Virus record (IMG/VR): IMGVR_UViG_3300028822_000042
Location: 1 to 64,000 of that record
DNA from: a virus
Length of the DNA stretch: 64,000 nt
Strand: one strand, 5' to 3'
In this document: one piece after another, positions 24,292 through 33,480 of the stretch
Numbering within the stretch: position 1 is the stretch's first letter
Layout: the number at the start of each line of letters is the position of its first letter
Program-made: the position numbers and the translations under genes
The notes under the pieces: model-generated
Told to the model about the DNA's origin: nothing
The model's database searches: none
What the model saw: only the letters and a program-made list of their open reading frames with translations

Positions 24292-24505
24292 AGAAGTATT
24301 CGTAGAAGAAGGCGAATTTAAAGTTGGAATGGATTTCATTATGAAGCTTAGAACAGAAGCCAATAGGCAGAAAGCCTATAGGAGTTCGAAAGATTTTGCA
24401 AAAATGCTTGGTAATGATGGTTCTGACATCCCTGACTTCAAACAAGATTCTCTGTCAGAACTAGATAAGATAGCTGATTCTCTTGAAATCATAGAGGAAG
24501 AATAA
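24275..24505 (+). CDS. Hypothetical small protein
   Basis: A 76-residue charged, probably helical protein (FKVGMDFIMKLRTEANRQKAY). An in-frame TTG lies three bases earlier, but this ATG is better placed relative to AGAGG. Its stop overlaps the next start by one base. No family is recognised; it is part of the coupled neck gene group. Confidence 0.55.
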   Translation: MSANNREVFVEEGEFKVGMDFIMKLRTEANRQKAYRSSKDFAKMLGNDGSDIPDFKQDSLSELDKIADSLEIIEEE

Positions 24506-26295
24506 TGGCTACCACTCCTCATATTTTAGACGTATATCCTGCTCCAGGTTCGTCTGGAATTCCTATTGGTGATCAAGTAACAGTTACATTCGATCAGGAG
24601 ATGGACCACTCTTCTATCAATACAGGTACTTTTGTGCTTGCTGCTCCAGACAGAAGCACTACAATTGGTGAAGGGTGGAATTTTCCTGATACAGCAGGCT
24701 CAGAAGATGAAGATATGCTTAGCTCTCCTTATTATGGAGGGTTTGTTAAAGGTACTATCTCATTTTCAAGAGTAAATGCATATGGCTCTCCAGTAGAAGA
24801 TAGCGAAACAGACACAACTGGTGATGGTACACTATGGAGAACAGTTGCTCTTTTTACTCCATCTCAACCTTTATCTCCTAATGTTCAATATACTGTTTTA
24901 GTTGCTGGTGATGAAGATCCTACAAATCAGTTTGATAGTGGTGTCAAAACTAGGACTGTATTTGACCCTGTAGCTATATCTGTAACAGGGACTGGTAATA
25001 TCTCTTTCAGCGGCGGGTATACTGGCTCAACAAGCAGAACCTATACTGTAGAGATAGTTGCTTCTGGTACAGTAGGCAATGCTACTTACCAGTGGTGGGA
25101 TAATTCAGATCCTCTTACCGTTTATCAAGGCATCACTACTACTGGCGAGAGAGAGCTAGATAATGGATTGTTAGTCTCATTTGATCCTGATGGTACTTTG
25201 GCATCAGGCGATAAGTGGACTGTTCATTGTGTGCCGTTTATCTCTCTCTCGAACACATATAAGTGGACATTCACTACCGGCTCAGGAGAACTTCTTGCTC
25301 CTCCATCTTCTTCAAGCACTAGTGGAATAGAAGAGTTGTCTTCTGCTTCTACTTCTGCCTTCTCAGTCTCTGAAGTAAATCCTGAAGGAGCAAAGTATGG
25401 CGTCTCTATATCTGAGGACCCATACCAAGGAGAAGTAATTACAGTAACATTTACAAGCACCTCTATAGTAGATGCAGCAACACTTGTAGATGCTGTAGAG
25501 GTCAGAATGGAAGCTGCTAATGGAGATGTAAATTTAGTCCCTGTTACCGATCTTGATTTTGAGACTACATTGTTGGACAACGTTCTCACAATTACACTAG
25601 ATCCAGGTCAGCTTGTACAAAATTCTATTGTTGTTGTTACCCTTGACAAGACTATAGCGGATACAGATGGCAATATGCTCGGGTCTGATTATGTGACCTA
25701 TTTCTCTACAACATATACACCTCTATATTCTAGCTTAAGAAGAATAAGATTTGATCTTGGTAACTTCATCTCTGGAATACAAGATGAAACAATCATGCTA
25801 GCTATATTAGAAGCTAGTATATATACAGATGCAATCAAGTTTGCTACTACAATAAGCAATTCTTCATTTTATATGCAAGCAAAACGTGAGTTCACTACAT
25901 GTCTTGCTGAGTTAAAGTTGCTTAAAGGTCTTTCTGCTGATGTGGTATCAGGAGATAGAATGTCAAAAACATTAGGTGACCTTTCTGTGTCCAGAACAGG
26001 TACAGGAAACGCTCTTAAAGAGACAATGAGTGATTTGCAAGACTGTATAAATTACTGGAGAGTTGTGATTGAGTCTGGAGGCGCAGTCGCTCCAAATACT
26101 TCTCTGTCTCCAGAGTACACTGTTAAAGGAGCTGATGCCTCTGATGCTATCACTGTTGCAAGACAATGGGAACCAACAAGTGGTCTTGGTAGTTATCGCT
26201 CCGCAGCAAATACAAAAGTTTCGAACTATAATAGTAGCTCTAGAAAGAGATATAGGACGTTTAGAAACAAGACAACTTGGAGAAATAGAGACTAA
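24505..26295 (+). CDS. Neck/virion protein with two SbsA-type Ig-like domains
   Basis: A 596-residue protein. Residues 5-135 match bacterial Ig-like domains of the SbsA type ('VYPAPGSSGIPIGDQVTVTF' with 'FDQEMD' and later 'LSPNVQYTVLV'). Residues 289-400 repeat the theme (VSEVNPEGAKYG... 'DPYQGEVITVTFTS'). From about residue 405 the protein turns helical (RIRFDLGNFISGIQDETIMLAI), resembling head-tail connector segments. Ig-like domains on neck or whisker proteins often bind cell-surface sugars weakly. It lies between head and tail genes, consistent with a neck role (inference). Confidence 0.65.
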   Translation: MATTPHILDVYPAPGSSGIPIGDQVTVTFDQEMDHSSINTGTFVLAAPDRSTTIGEGWNFPDTAGSEDEDMLSSPYYGGFVKGTISFSRVNAYGSPVEDSETDTTGDGTLWRTVALFTPSQPLSPNVQYTVLVAGDEDPTNQFDSGVKTRTVFDPVAISVTGTGNISFSGGYTGSTSRTYTVEIVASGTVGNATYQWWDNSDPLTVYQGITTTGERELDNGLLVSFDPDGTLASGDKWTVHCVPFISLSNTYKWTFTTGSGELLAPPSSSSTSGIEELSSASTSAFSVSEVNPEGAKYGVSISEDPYQGEVITVTFTSTSIVDAATLVDAVEVRMEAANGDVNLVPVTDLDFETTLLDNVLTITLDPGQLVQNSIVVVTLDKTIADTDGNMLGSDYVTYFSTTYTPLYSSLRRIRFDLGNFISGIQDETIMLAILEASIYTDAIKFATTISNSSFYMQAKREFTTCLAELKLLKGLSADVVSGDRMSKTLGDLSVSRTGTGNALKETMSDLQDCINYWRVVIESGGAVAPNTSLSPEYTVKGADASDAITVARQWEPTSGLGSYRSAANTKVSNYNSSSRKRYRTFRNKTTWRNRD

Positions 26296-26861
26296 TGTCG
26301 AAAAACCCTTATATGGATATATATCCGACTAATTCTTCTAATCTCGAACTTGATTTGAGAAGAGAGATCAGTCGTTTGCTTTATGGAGCAAAAGATGAAA
26401 TTGCTAAAGGCAGACAAGGTCTCTTAAGAAGAATGCGTAAAGACAATAATGGAGACTTAATACGTTGTCCTTGTAGAAACAGAAATACAGATGAGCCAGA
26501 TAGAGACTACTATTGCAGATACTGTGTCGGCATGGGGTACTTTTGGGATGAAGTAAAAATAGTGTATTATAGAAATGATGAGTCTTTTCGTAAGAGAGAA
26601 GGAAAGGTTAAGGAATTCGAAGGAGATATGTTCTATCTTGCATATGATACAATCATATCCAGTAGTGACTATATCATAACAGTTGATTTAGATCAGAATG
26701 GGAATCCTTCAGTGCCTGTAACTAGAGACAAGTATTTTAAGATTTTGAGTGCTGATCCATTCAGAGCAGATAATGGACGAATAGAATTTTGGGCAATTAG
26801 AGCTATAGAGGAACGCAAGTGGAGTACTTGGTATGGTGTCAAGAATAGACAATATAACTAG
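26295..26861 (+). CDS. Neck protein candidate with CxC/CxxCxGxG metal site
   Basis: A 188-residue protein with C58-x-C60 (RCPCRN) and C74-x2-C77 in CRYCVGMGY. The latter matches the CxxCxGxG element of DnaJ-type zinc fingers. The remainder is a beta-rich domain with aromatics. Similar Cys-paired proteins occur in head-completion positions of other large phages (my recollection, not verified). It starts on the last base of the upstream stop and overlaps the next gene by 29 bases. Confidence 0.6.
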   Translation: MSKNPYMDIYPTNSSNLELDLRREISRLLYGAKDEIAKGRQGLLRRMRKDNNGDLIRCPCRNRNTDEPDRDYYCRYCVGMGYFWDEVKIVYYRNDESFRKREGKVKEFEGDMFYLAYDTIISSSDYIITVDLDQNGNPSVPVTRDKYFKILSADPFRADNGRIEFWAIRAIEERKWSTWYGVKNRQYN

Positions 26862-27549
26862 TGTTCCTGATATAGAGGATCCAGAAGTTAAGGTGCGTTA
26901 TTCTGAGACAGAATGCAATAGGATCCTACGTGTATACCTTGAGACAATACAAGCCCAAAAGCAATTTTCTAATGGTTCAGAACTGAATGATTTTTTTGAT
27001 TTGGTTCATAATGCCATTATTTCAAGACAAGATTCTGAAGGCGTACTTAAGTCTAAGAGGATACTTTTCTTAGAGGAAGATCCTCCAAGTGAGAGTGAAA
27101 TTGACACAGAAGCAATTACTTTCATCTTAAGGTCTAGAGTACCTGGAAGATTCGACCAAGGTCCTGCTGGTACTGGTAGGATTAAAGAGGTTACTGGACA
27201 CCAGAGATCTATAATTGAACATCCAGAGCATCCTGGAGAGAAGCTTGTTACTATGGGTCGGTTTTACGACAACTGGATAACATTCAATGTCTATGCTCGT
27301 ACAGCCAAAGTAGCAAGACATAGACTTCTTTGGTTTGAGCGTCTAATGGATGCTTTTACATGGTATTATAGATTACATGGGTTTCGAGTGATAGAGGAGG
27401 GTTGTGGAGATAAAGAGTCTATAAATCTAGGAGAATTAGAAATAACAAAATATCCTATATCATACATGGTAAGGACAGACGATACATTCCATATTAGTAC
27501 GCAAGAGCTTAAGTCTGTAGTGTTTAATATAGGTGTATCAAGACAATAA
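26833..27549 (+). CDS. Neck or tail-completion protein (unassigned family)
   Basis: A 238-residue protein located just before the sheath gene, where tail-terminator or completion proteins usually lie. Motifs include 'FYDNWITFNVYARTAKVARHRLLWFERLMDAF' (split here as NWITFNVYA and LLWFERLMD), the kind of strand-plus-long-helix seen in tail-completion proteins. GGAG lies eight bases before the ATG. The assignment is by position plus fold impression only. Confidence 0.6.
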   Translation: MVSRIDNITSVPDIEDPEVKVRYSETECNRILRVYLETIQAQKQFSNGSELNDFFDLVHNAIISRQDSEGVLKSKRILFLEEDPPSESEIDTEAITFILRSRVPGRFDQGPAGTGRIKEVTGHQRSIIEHPEHPGEKLVTMGRFYDNWITFNVYARTAKVARHRLLWFERLMDAFTWYYRLHGFRVIEEGCGDKESINLGELEITKYPISYMVRTDDTFHISTQELKSVVFNIGVSRQ

Positions 27550-27567
27550 ATACAGGAGGGTTCGATT

Positions 27568-29460
27568 ATGACGTTACAGAATCTCCCCCGCGTAACAGTT
27601 ACAAAGCCTGATGGGAACTTGGTTCCTGAGCAGACAACACGTGCTCCACGTGTTCTTGTTGTCGGCACTGCTGGGTCTGGTGTTGGCGATACTGCATACT
27701 TTGTTTCTACTACAACTCAAGCTAGATCAGAATTTGGTTCAGATGGAACCTTGATTAGAGGTATGTGGGAAGCAAAGAAAACCGGAGCTGAAGAAATCCT
27801 TCTTTATAGGATTGGTTCCACATCAGCTATTGTATCTGGCATTGGAGACTCGACAGGCTCTACAGGTTACACTGTAACTACTATTGAGCAAGATGCTTCT
27901 GCTGGTGACAATTATGCTCTCTATTATGACAATTCGAATGACCGTCTTGTCGTAAAGAGAAACAGTGATGATCTTATTGTCTTTGACAATGACTCTACAA
28001 ATCCAATTGATTTGTTTGAAGTTACTGTTTCTGGCTATAAAGCTACTGGTGGTGGCCCTGATATAGGTAGTGCATCAAGTTATGTGAACTTGAGTTCTAT
28101 TGATGCTTCTGCATATTCAGGAACATCTTATACTGCAGGCACAGATGGTCTTGGTCTCTCAAGAATGGAAATGTACCAGGAACTGTATGTTGCCTATAAG
28201 AATCTGCTTCAGGAAGAATTTGATGTTATCGTTCCTATGGATGTCTATATGGACGACTATAATGTAGTCGATCAAGGACATTATAAGGGTTCGGTTACAC
28301 CTGTTGTTCCTGGTGGACAGTCATTTCCGACTGCTGGAGCATATCAACCTGGTACAGACGTAGACTCTCTTGGTAAGGTCTATGTTGAAGAGTATGAAGG
28401 CGAATATTACTTCTGGTGGTGGTTTAGCGGCGGTGCATTTGCGGCTGCAGACATTACTCCTGCAAATGTTCCTGGCTCTGGTAGTTCAACAACTAAAATT
28501 GATGGCACTACAATAACAGAAGATGACTTCCATGAAGTTAACTTCGCATATCAGCTTGGTCGGTTTCTTTATGACTATAGCACTGACATTGTTGATGCAA
28601 CTGGTGTCATTGGCGCTCTTCCGCCAGCAAGTAACTCTCTTAGAGACAAAGCTCGTTGGTTGGGTAAAGCTCCTACTTGGACATTGAATACATCAACAGG
28701 TGAATACTATGTCGCATCTAGTGGAGATAATGGCTCTGGTCTATTAGGAAATAAATTTACCGTTGGTAAAAGTGACCATAGATCTGGTGAGTTTGGTGGT
28801 GGTTTTATTCTAACTGATTCTGAGTTCATGGATGGAACTGAACAGGTAGATCAAAACGACATCCCTGTAGATCTTGGAAAGTATTTCTCCATCGTTGTAG
28901 ATACACCATTTCTGAGAAACAATTGGTATAATGCTGGCTATAGGGCTTCATTCGCAGCGTCATATGCTGGCTTTTATGTTGGCATGGTTCCATCTAGCGC
29001 TCCTACCAACAAACGTGTTAGCTCTTCAATATCTCTCATTTATAAGATGAGCTTAGGTTCTCTTGATGCACTTGCTGGTGCAGGATATGTCGTCATGAGA
29101 AACAAGCCTCAGGGTCTTGTTGTGGCTGATGCACCTACAGCTACGATGCCAAACTCTGACTGGAAGAGACTCTCAACAGTTAGAATTGTTAAGTCTGTCG
29201 TTGACGGGATTAGGGTAGCAGTTGATTCATTCCTTGGCGAAGGCATGAACGATGGTTCCAGAGCCTCTATGAGGAATGAAATTGATAAGATTTTGCTTTC
29301 TGCCAAGTCGGCTGGATATCTACAGGACTATAAACCTTTCGATATCATCCAAACACCTTCTATGGAGGTCGCTGGAAGAGCAGAAATCAATCTAACGCTA
29401 ATTCCGTCTTTCGAACTGAGAGTCATCGACCTGACTGTTTCTCTTTCTAAGTCAGGCTAA
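27568..29460 (+). CDS. Contractile tail sheath protein
   Basis: A 630-residue sheath protein, the outer cylinder whose contraction drives the tube through the envelope. The N-terminus 'TRAPRVLVVGTAGSGVGD' matches the sheath opening. The C-terminal part is typical: 'YRASFAASYAGFYVGM', 'LGSLDALAGAGYVVMRNKPQ', 'RLSTVRIVKSVVDGIR', 'GRAEINLTLIPSFELRVID'. Residues about 95-330 are a variable insertion facing outward. A strong CAGGAGGG ribosome site and the adjacent tube gene complete the standard pair. This gene shows the phage is a myovirus. Confidence 0.9.
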   Translation: MTLQNLPRVTVTKPDGNLVPEQTTRAPRVLVVGTAGSGVGDTAYFVSTTTQARSEFGSDGTLIRGMWEAKKTGAEEILLYRIGSTSAIVSGIGDSTGSTGYTVTTIEQDASAGDNYALYYDNSNDRLVVKRNSDDLIVFDNDSTNPIDLFEVTVSGYKATGGGPDIGSASSYVNLSSIDASAYSGTSYTAGTDGLGLSRMEMYQELYVAYKNLLQEEFDVIVPMDVYMDDYNVVDQGHYKGSVTPVVPGGQSFPTAGAYQPGTDVDSLGKVYVEEYEGEYYFWWWFSGGAFAAADITPANVPGSGSSTTKIDGTTITEDDFHEVNFAYQLGRFLYDYSTDIVDATGVIGALPPASNSLRDKARWLGKAPTWTLNTSTGEYYVASSGDNGSGLLGNKFTVGKSDHRSGEFGGGFILTDSEFMDGTEQVDQNDIPVDLGKYFSIVVDTPFLRNNWYNAGYRASFAASYAGFYVGMVPSSAPTNKRVSSSISLIYKMSLGSLDALAGAGYVVMRNKPQGLVVADAPTATMPNSDWKRLSTVRIVKSVVDGIRVAVDSFLGEGMNDGSRASMRNEIDKILLSAKSAGYLQDYKPFDIIQTPSMEVAGRAEINLTLIPSFELRVIDLTVSLSKSG

Positions 29461-29480
29461 CAATGGAGGTAGGGTAGACA

Positions 29481-30155
29481 ATGGCACAAATTAGTTCATT
29501 TACTAGAGGCTACAATAGCTTCAGTGGTGTAGACATCAAAGCTACTATCGGCGCAAAGGCAATTGGTACTTTGCAAGGTATTAGCTATCAGGTGTCTCGT
29601 GAAAAAGCTCCTATTTATACAATGGGTACTGCCGATCCTAGAGCTTTTGCTAGAGGCAAAAGAGCTATTGCTGGATCACTGGTCTTTATCCAGTTTGATG
29701 CAGAGCCATTGATGTATGAGCTTGCTAACCCCAATGACGAAACAAGGCAATTGTATTTCTTGTCTGATGTTGATGATCTCAGACCAGAATATAACATGAA
29801 TGACGAAATCCCAGTCGCTGATACAACTGTTACTCCTGTTGGAGAAAGCAGTCCTAACGTGCCTGGTGCGCCTGCTGGTGGACAAGAGTCAGATGTTACT
29901 TCTGCTGCATCAGATCAGAAGAGAGCATTGCCTTGGTATCCTGATCAACTTCCACCCTTTGATGTTGTATTGACTGCAGCCAATGAATATGGTGCACTTG
30001 CCATCATGAAGATTCTTGGTGTTGAGCTTATGAACTCAGGTCATGGTGTCAGTATTGATGATATCGTGTCTGAGCACAGCTACACATATGTAGCCCATGG
30101 AATGGTCCCCTGGGTCTCTCAGGGCGTCCATGAAGACATGGAAAGCGCTATATAG
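29481..30155 (+). CDS. Tail tube protein
   Basis: A 224-residue protein immediately after the sheath, as usual for tube monomers that stack as hexamers inside the sheath. It has the beta-sandwich tube pattern: 'SGVDIKATIG', 'IGTLQGISYQVSREKAPIYTMG', 'ARGKRAIAGSLVFIQF', 'ANEYGALAIMKILGVE', 'VSIDDIVSEHSYTYVA'. Near-identical landmarks recur in the next gene, which places both in one family. A hairpin follows the stop. Confidence 0.85.
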   Translation: MAQISSFTRGYNSFSGVDIKATIGAKAIGTLQGISYQVSREKAPIYTMGTADPRAFARGKRAIAGSLVFIQFDAEPLMYELANPNDETRQLYFLSDVDDLRPEYNMNDEIPVADTTVTPVGESSPNVPGAPAGGQESDVTSAASDQKRALPWYPDQLPPFDVVLTAANEYGALAIMKILGVELMNSGHGVSIDDIVSEHSYTYVAHGMVPWVSQGVHEDMESAI

Positions 30156-30175
30156 TTAATGTCATGTCTATCCTA

Positions 30176-30205
30176 AAGGGCTAGGGGAATAGGCTCCTAG
30201 CCCTT
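30176..30205 (+). terminator. Attenuator-like hairpin after the tube gene
   Basis: AAGGGCTAGG (30176-30185) and CCTAGCCCTT (30196-30205) form a perfect 10-pair stem with a 10-base loop. Only a weak T/C-rich tract follows (CTCTCCCCTT), so termination would be partial. It fits reduced expression of the low-copy tube-like genes that come next. Confidence 0.7.
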
Positions 30206-30225
30206 CTCTCCCCTTAGGAGTCATA

Positions 30226-31158
30226 ATGTCTAATGGCGGCACACAAAAAACATTAGCCTCTTATCGAACAACAAGTGTTGATAAGAAAATTAGCTATCCT
30301 AACAATATAGAGAATGTAGGCAGAGCTTTACATCCTGCAGAAAGTACTAATTCTGTAGTTTCTGATTATATGGGATATGGTAGTTTCTCTGGGGCTGATG
30401 TTAAGGTTGTTGTCCATTATCCAAGAAATCACTTCTTAGAGAAGAGACTGGCTGAAGAGAAGAGAGACGCCATAAGAGAGATAAATGAAATAACTGATGA
30501 CATTAACTCATTTAGCGTTATAGATACTTCAAGACTAGAAGGCAGAAGACAATCTGCATATAAAAAGCTAGAAGAAATTGATGAAGAGATTGATAAATTT
30601 CACAATATACCTACATCTAAAGTTTTAGCTGAGCTTCAGACTATCAGCTATTCTATATTTAGAGAAAAAACTCCTGTACGTACATTAGGTTCTGTATACC
30701 CTAGAGCATATGTTCGTGGTCCGCGTACTATTGGTGGCTCTATGATCTTTACTGTGTTTCACAAACATGTTCTTCATGAGGTACTAAGCATGAACATGGG
30801 AGTATACAGTACAGGAACTAGTGATCATGATAGATACAGATATTCTACAAATTTACCTGATCAAATACCTCCTCTAGATATGAGTATCATATTTGCTAAT
30901 GAATATGGTGCTATATCTCATATGGGGCTGTGGGGGGTTGAATTTGTGCAGGAAGGATCTACTTTTTCAATTGAAGACATCTTTACTGAGAACACAGTGC
31001 AATATGTTGCTAGAGACTTAGACCCTATGAGGGTAGTAAATGCAAGAGAAATTGACGGGAAAGGTGTAAGTAAAGAATGGACCAAAACAGCTTCTATATT
31101 GTTATATGAGAAGCAACAGTTAAATAGTCATCTGACTAGAAGGAATCCTTTCTTATAA
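30226..31158 (+). CDS. Tube-like protein with coiled-coil insertion (baseplate/tube paralogue)
   Basis: A 310-residue paralogue of the tail tube. 'SGADVKVVVHY', 'LQTISYSIFREKTPVRTLGS', 'RGPRTIGGSMIFTVF', 'ANEYGAISHMGLWGVEF' and 'FSIEDIFTENTVQYVA' match the tube protein in order. Between the first two blocks is an extra 60-residue charged helical hairpin (about residues 70-125). A single-copy tube variant could begin or end the tube, like the T4 gp48/gp54 baseplate-tube pieces. It follows an attenuator, fitting lower expression. Confidence 0.7.
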   Translation: MSNGGTQKTLASYRTTSVDKKISYPNNIENVGRALHPAESTNSVVSDYMGYGSFSGADVKVVVHYPRNHFLEKRLAEEKRDAIREINEITDDINSFSVIDTSRLEGRRQSAYKKLEEIDEEIDKFHNIPTSKVLAELQTISYSIFREKTPVRTLGSVYPRAYVRGPRTIGGSMIFTVFHKHVLHEVLSMNMGVYSTGTSDHDRYRYSTNLPDQIPPLDMSIIFANEYGAISHMGLWGVEFVQEGSTFSIEDIFTENTVQYVARDLDPMRVVNAREIDGKGVSKEWTKTASILLYEKQQLNSHLTRRNPFL

Positions 31159-32051
31159 TGGCTATTAGAGACGAATATAACAATCTTGTTGGTAGCAAAT
31201 TCTCTGGAGAGAGAGTTTACGAATATGATTGGTTTTCTGGGTCTCAGATTAACATTATGTTAGGTGATGTTGTTATTGATAGTGCTGTAGGTATTTCCTT
31301 TAATATCCAACAGACAAAAACACCTGTTTATGGATATGCTAGTCAGTATTACAAGTTTGTGACTAACGGACATGTTCTTGTGCAGGGCAACTTGACCATT
31401 GCTTTTAAAGAAACAGGATACCTTATGTATCCTATTCAGAGGCTCTTAAACAATCAGGTCAATACAAAGAATCTTGACTATTCTGACTTGGCTAAACAAG
31501 AATTCTCTAGTTCTCCTAAATACTCAATGGAGAATGGTGAATTTCAGAGAGGTTATAAGAGTTCCACTAATAGTCTTACAGAAGCAGCTGATGCAGCTAG
31601 AAGAAAACGCACTATGAAGGCTAATGTGGAACAGATGTTTGAGTGGGAAGCTCGTGGCGGAGATCCTAAATTACAGAGAAGATACAACAAATTCTGGAGA
31701 GGGCTTTCAAGTCTTCCCGATGATAAGTTTGAAGACTGGGCAGAAACTTTTGAAGATGCAGTTTGGTTCGGATCAGATAGTAGCAATCCTGTAGTTAGAG
31801 ATAAATTTTTTAGCAACAATATTGATGACACAACTAGTCTTGCAGATGAAGATGTTTTGATGCATCGGCGTTTAGATCAATATCCAGAAATTGATATTAT
31901 TATCTCTTATGGAGATCAATCCATACATTCAGCAAATCACACCGTCAAGAAGATACTTGATGTCAATTTTACTGGTCAGTCTCAAACAATAGAAATTTCT
32001 GGCCAGCCTGTGTATGAACAGTACAGCTTCATTGCTAGAAATCTAGTTTAA
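31158..32051 (+). CDS. Second tube-like minor protein
   Basis: A 297-residue protein more distantly related to the tube family: 'WFSGSQINIMLGD', 'AVGISFNIQQTKTPVYGYAS', 'GHVLVQGNLTIAF' and a final 'GQPVYEQYSFIARNL'. A charged helical insertion (residues 130-200) interrupts the core. Position between tube and tail-assembly chaperones suggests a tube-baseplate junction part. The start overlaps the upstream stop (TAATG). Confidence 0.6.
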   Translation: MAIRDEYNNLVGSKFSGERVYEYDWFSGSQINIMLGDVVIDSAVGISFNIQQTKTPVYGYASQYYKFVTNGHVLVQGNLTIAFKETGYLMYPIQRLLNNQVNTKNLDYSDLAKQEFSSSPKYSMENGEFQRGYKSSTNSLTEAADAARRKRTMKANVEQMFEWEARGGDPKLQRRYNKFWRGLSSLPDDKFEDWAETFEDAVWFGSDSSNPVVRDKFFSNNIDDTTSLADEDVLMHRRLDQYPEIDIIISYGDQSIHSANHTVKKILDVNFTGQSQTIEISGQPVYEQYSFIARNLV

Positions 32052-32078
32052 GAATTTTCTATATCTATAATTTAAGTC

Positions 32079-32108
32079 TTGCATGTTTTAGATTATTACA
32101 TGTAATCT
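32079..32108 (+). promoter_or_regulatory. Candidate promoter and palindrome before the tail-assembly genes
   Basis: TTGCAT (32079-32084) and TGTAAT (32101-32106) are 16 bases apart, a weak sigma70-like pair in an 82-base gap. It overlaps the stem AGATTA/TAATCT (32090-32095, 32103-32108), which includes the palindrome ATTACATGTAAT. Either reading (promoter or operator) is tentative. Confidence 0.35.
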
Positions 32109-32133
32109 AAATCATAACCTATTGGAGGAATAG

Positions 32134-32775
32134 ATGACTAAAGGCAAAAAACTATCAAATGAAGAAGCTCAGATGCTTGCAGAAGCAGAGAAGGCAGCAA
32201 AGGCAGGTTTTGACCAAAAAACAAAGCAGTTAAATGAAGAAATATATGGATCAATAACAACAAAGTTTGATCCTACAGTAGAAATGAAAGATAAAGCTTC
32301 TATGGAAAATGATTCTACAGTAGAGACCTCTTCTCATAGACCTGAAGAAGACCCATCTTTAGAGGGGGAAGAGCCTGGAGATACAGTCCCTGAAGATCCT
32401 GAAGAGAGGATGAAATGGACTGCCAAGATGCTGCAGAAGGTAAACCCTAAAGCACCTGGATACAATGCTCTTAGGCAGTGGAAACAGATGCATGGGGATA
32501 TCTTCATTCTAAATATACAAGATAAAGTCTTTATCTATCGGTATATTAAGAGACAAGAATGGGCACAACTTCAATCGAGTGATAGTTTCAACAACATGAA
32601 TCCTGTTCAACAGGAAGATCATATTACAGAACGTTGTGTTCTTTGGCCAGAAATGAATCCTATGGTTAAGGCATCTATGCCTGCAGGTGCATTGAGTATG
32701 CTTGCAGAACAGATCAGAATTCAGAGTATGTTCTTAGATCCTGTACAAGTGGCCAATATCACATTGAAGCTCTAA
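32134..32775 (+). CDS. Presumed tail-assembly chaperone 1
   Basis: A 213-residue protein. The first 100 residues are acidic and flexible. Residues 115-213 look like the tail-assembly chaperone pattern: 'DIFILNIQDKVFIYRYIKRQEWAQLQ', then 'ERCVLWPEMNP', 'PAGALSMLAEQIRIQS' (pieces, not continuous). Proteins of this sort, coded between tube and tape measure, coat the growing tape-measure protein. It is followed by a second small gene in the usual pair arrangement. TTGGAGG lies before the start. Confidence 0.6.
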   Translation: MTKGKKLSNEEAQMLAEAEKAAKAGFDQKTKQLNEEIYGSITTKFDPTVEMKDKASMENDSTVETSSHRPEEDPSLEGEEPGDTVPEDPEERMKWTAKMLQKVNPKAPGYNALRQWKQMHGDIFILNIQDKVFIYRYIKRQEWAQLQSSDSFNNMNPVQQEDHITERCVLWPEMNPMVKASMPAGALSMLAEQIRIQSMFLDPVQVANITLKL

Positions 32776-33467
32776 TGACTTCTCTCCATCATGCATTAGA
32801 TGCAATAAGAAAGGCAGATGATGCCTTATATGCTGTTCCGTTTCCTGATGGTACAGAGATAGTTTTTCGTCTGCCTTCTTATAGAAAAGCTCTACAGTAT
32901 TCTGAGCTTATATCTATTAGCAAAGAAGACTCTCAACTTTCTTCTCATATCTACAACTATATATTTAAATCTGTATGTCAGGATAAATTTCTGGCAAATG
33001 ATAGCGACATGCTTCCAGCAGGTGTCCCTGAGACGGTTGCTAAATTAGTCCTACTCTTCTCTGGTGTAGATGAATCTTCATTAGACTATACAGAGACTCT
33101 TCTTAACTCATATAGATCTAGAGTTAATAATGTCATCTGTACAATGAAGAGGTGTATCTGCAAAGTGTTTTCTGGGTATAAGTATCATGAGCTAGATAGT
33201 CTTAACTATCAGCAACTTATTGAAGTATTTGTTCAAGCAGAGAAAGTTTTACAAGATGAAGGTATAATATCTGAAGAGGGTCTTGTTATTCAAAGACCTG
33301 AAGATAGTAAACAAAAAGATCTTGATGTTGGACAAATGATCAATAAGGACATTAAGGAATACAATCAATTTGAACATGGTGGTTCTTCAGGACAATCCCT
33401 GTATGACAGCCCAGAATATAAATCTAGACTAGAACAAGAGAAGATGAGAAGGATGAGACAGTCTTAG
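32775..33467 (+). CDS. Presumed tail-assembly chaperone 2
   Basis: A 230-residue protein with 'DGTEIVFRLPSYRKALQYSEL' near the start, the same 'strand then Arg-rich helix' theme as the gene before. A helical core and polar tail with 'YDSPEYKSRLEQEKMRRMRQ' follow. In many phages this second chaperone is made by frameshifting; here it has its own ATG overlapping the stop of the first (TAATG), and no slippery run is visible. Function rests on position. Confidence 0.5.
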   Translation: MTSLHHALDAIRKADDALYAVPFPDGTEIVFRLPSYRKALQYSELISISKEDSQLSSHIYNYIFKSVCQDKFLANDSDMLPAGVPETVAKLVLLFSGVDESSLDYTETLLNSYRSRVNNVICTMKRCICKVFSGYKYHELDSLNYQQLIEVFVQAEKVLQDEGIISEEGLVIQRPEDSKQKDLDVGQMINKDIKEYNQFEHGGSSGQSLYDSPEYKSRLEQEKMRRMRQS

Positions 33468-33480
33468 GAGGGTACTTGAC

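Noticed and set aside
32700-32800. Programmed frameshift joining the two tail-assembly chaperones
   Set aside because: No slippery run is seen at the overlap and the second gene has its own ATG in a TAATG junction.
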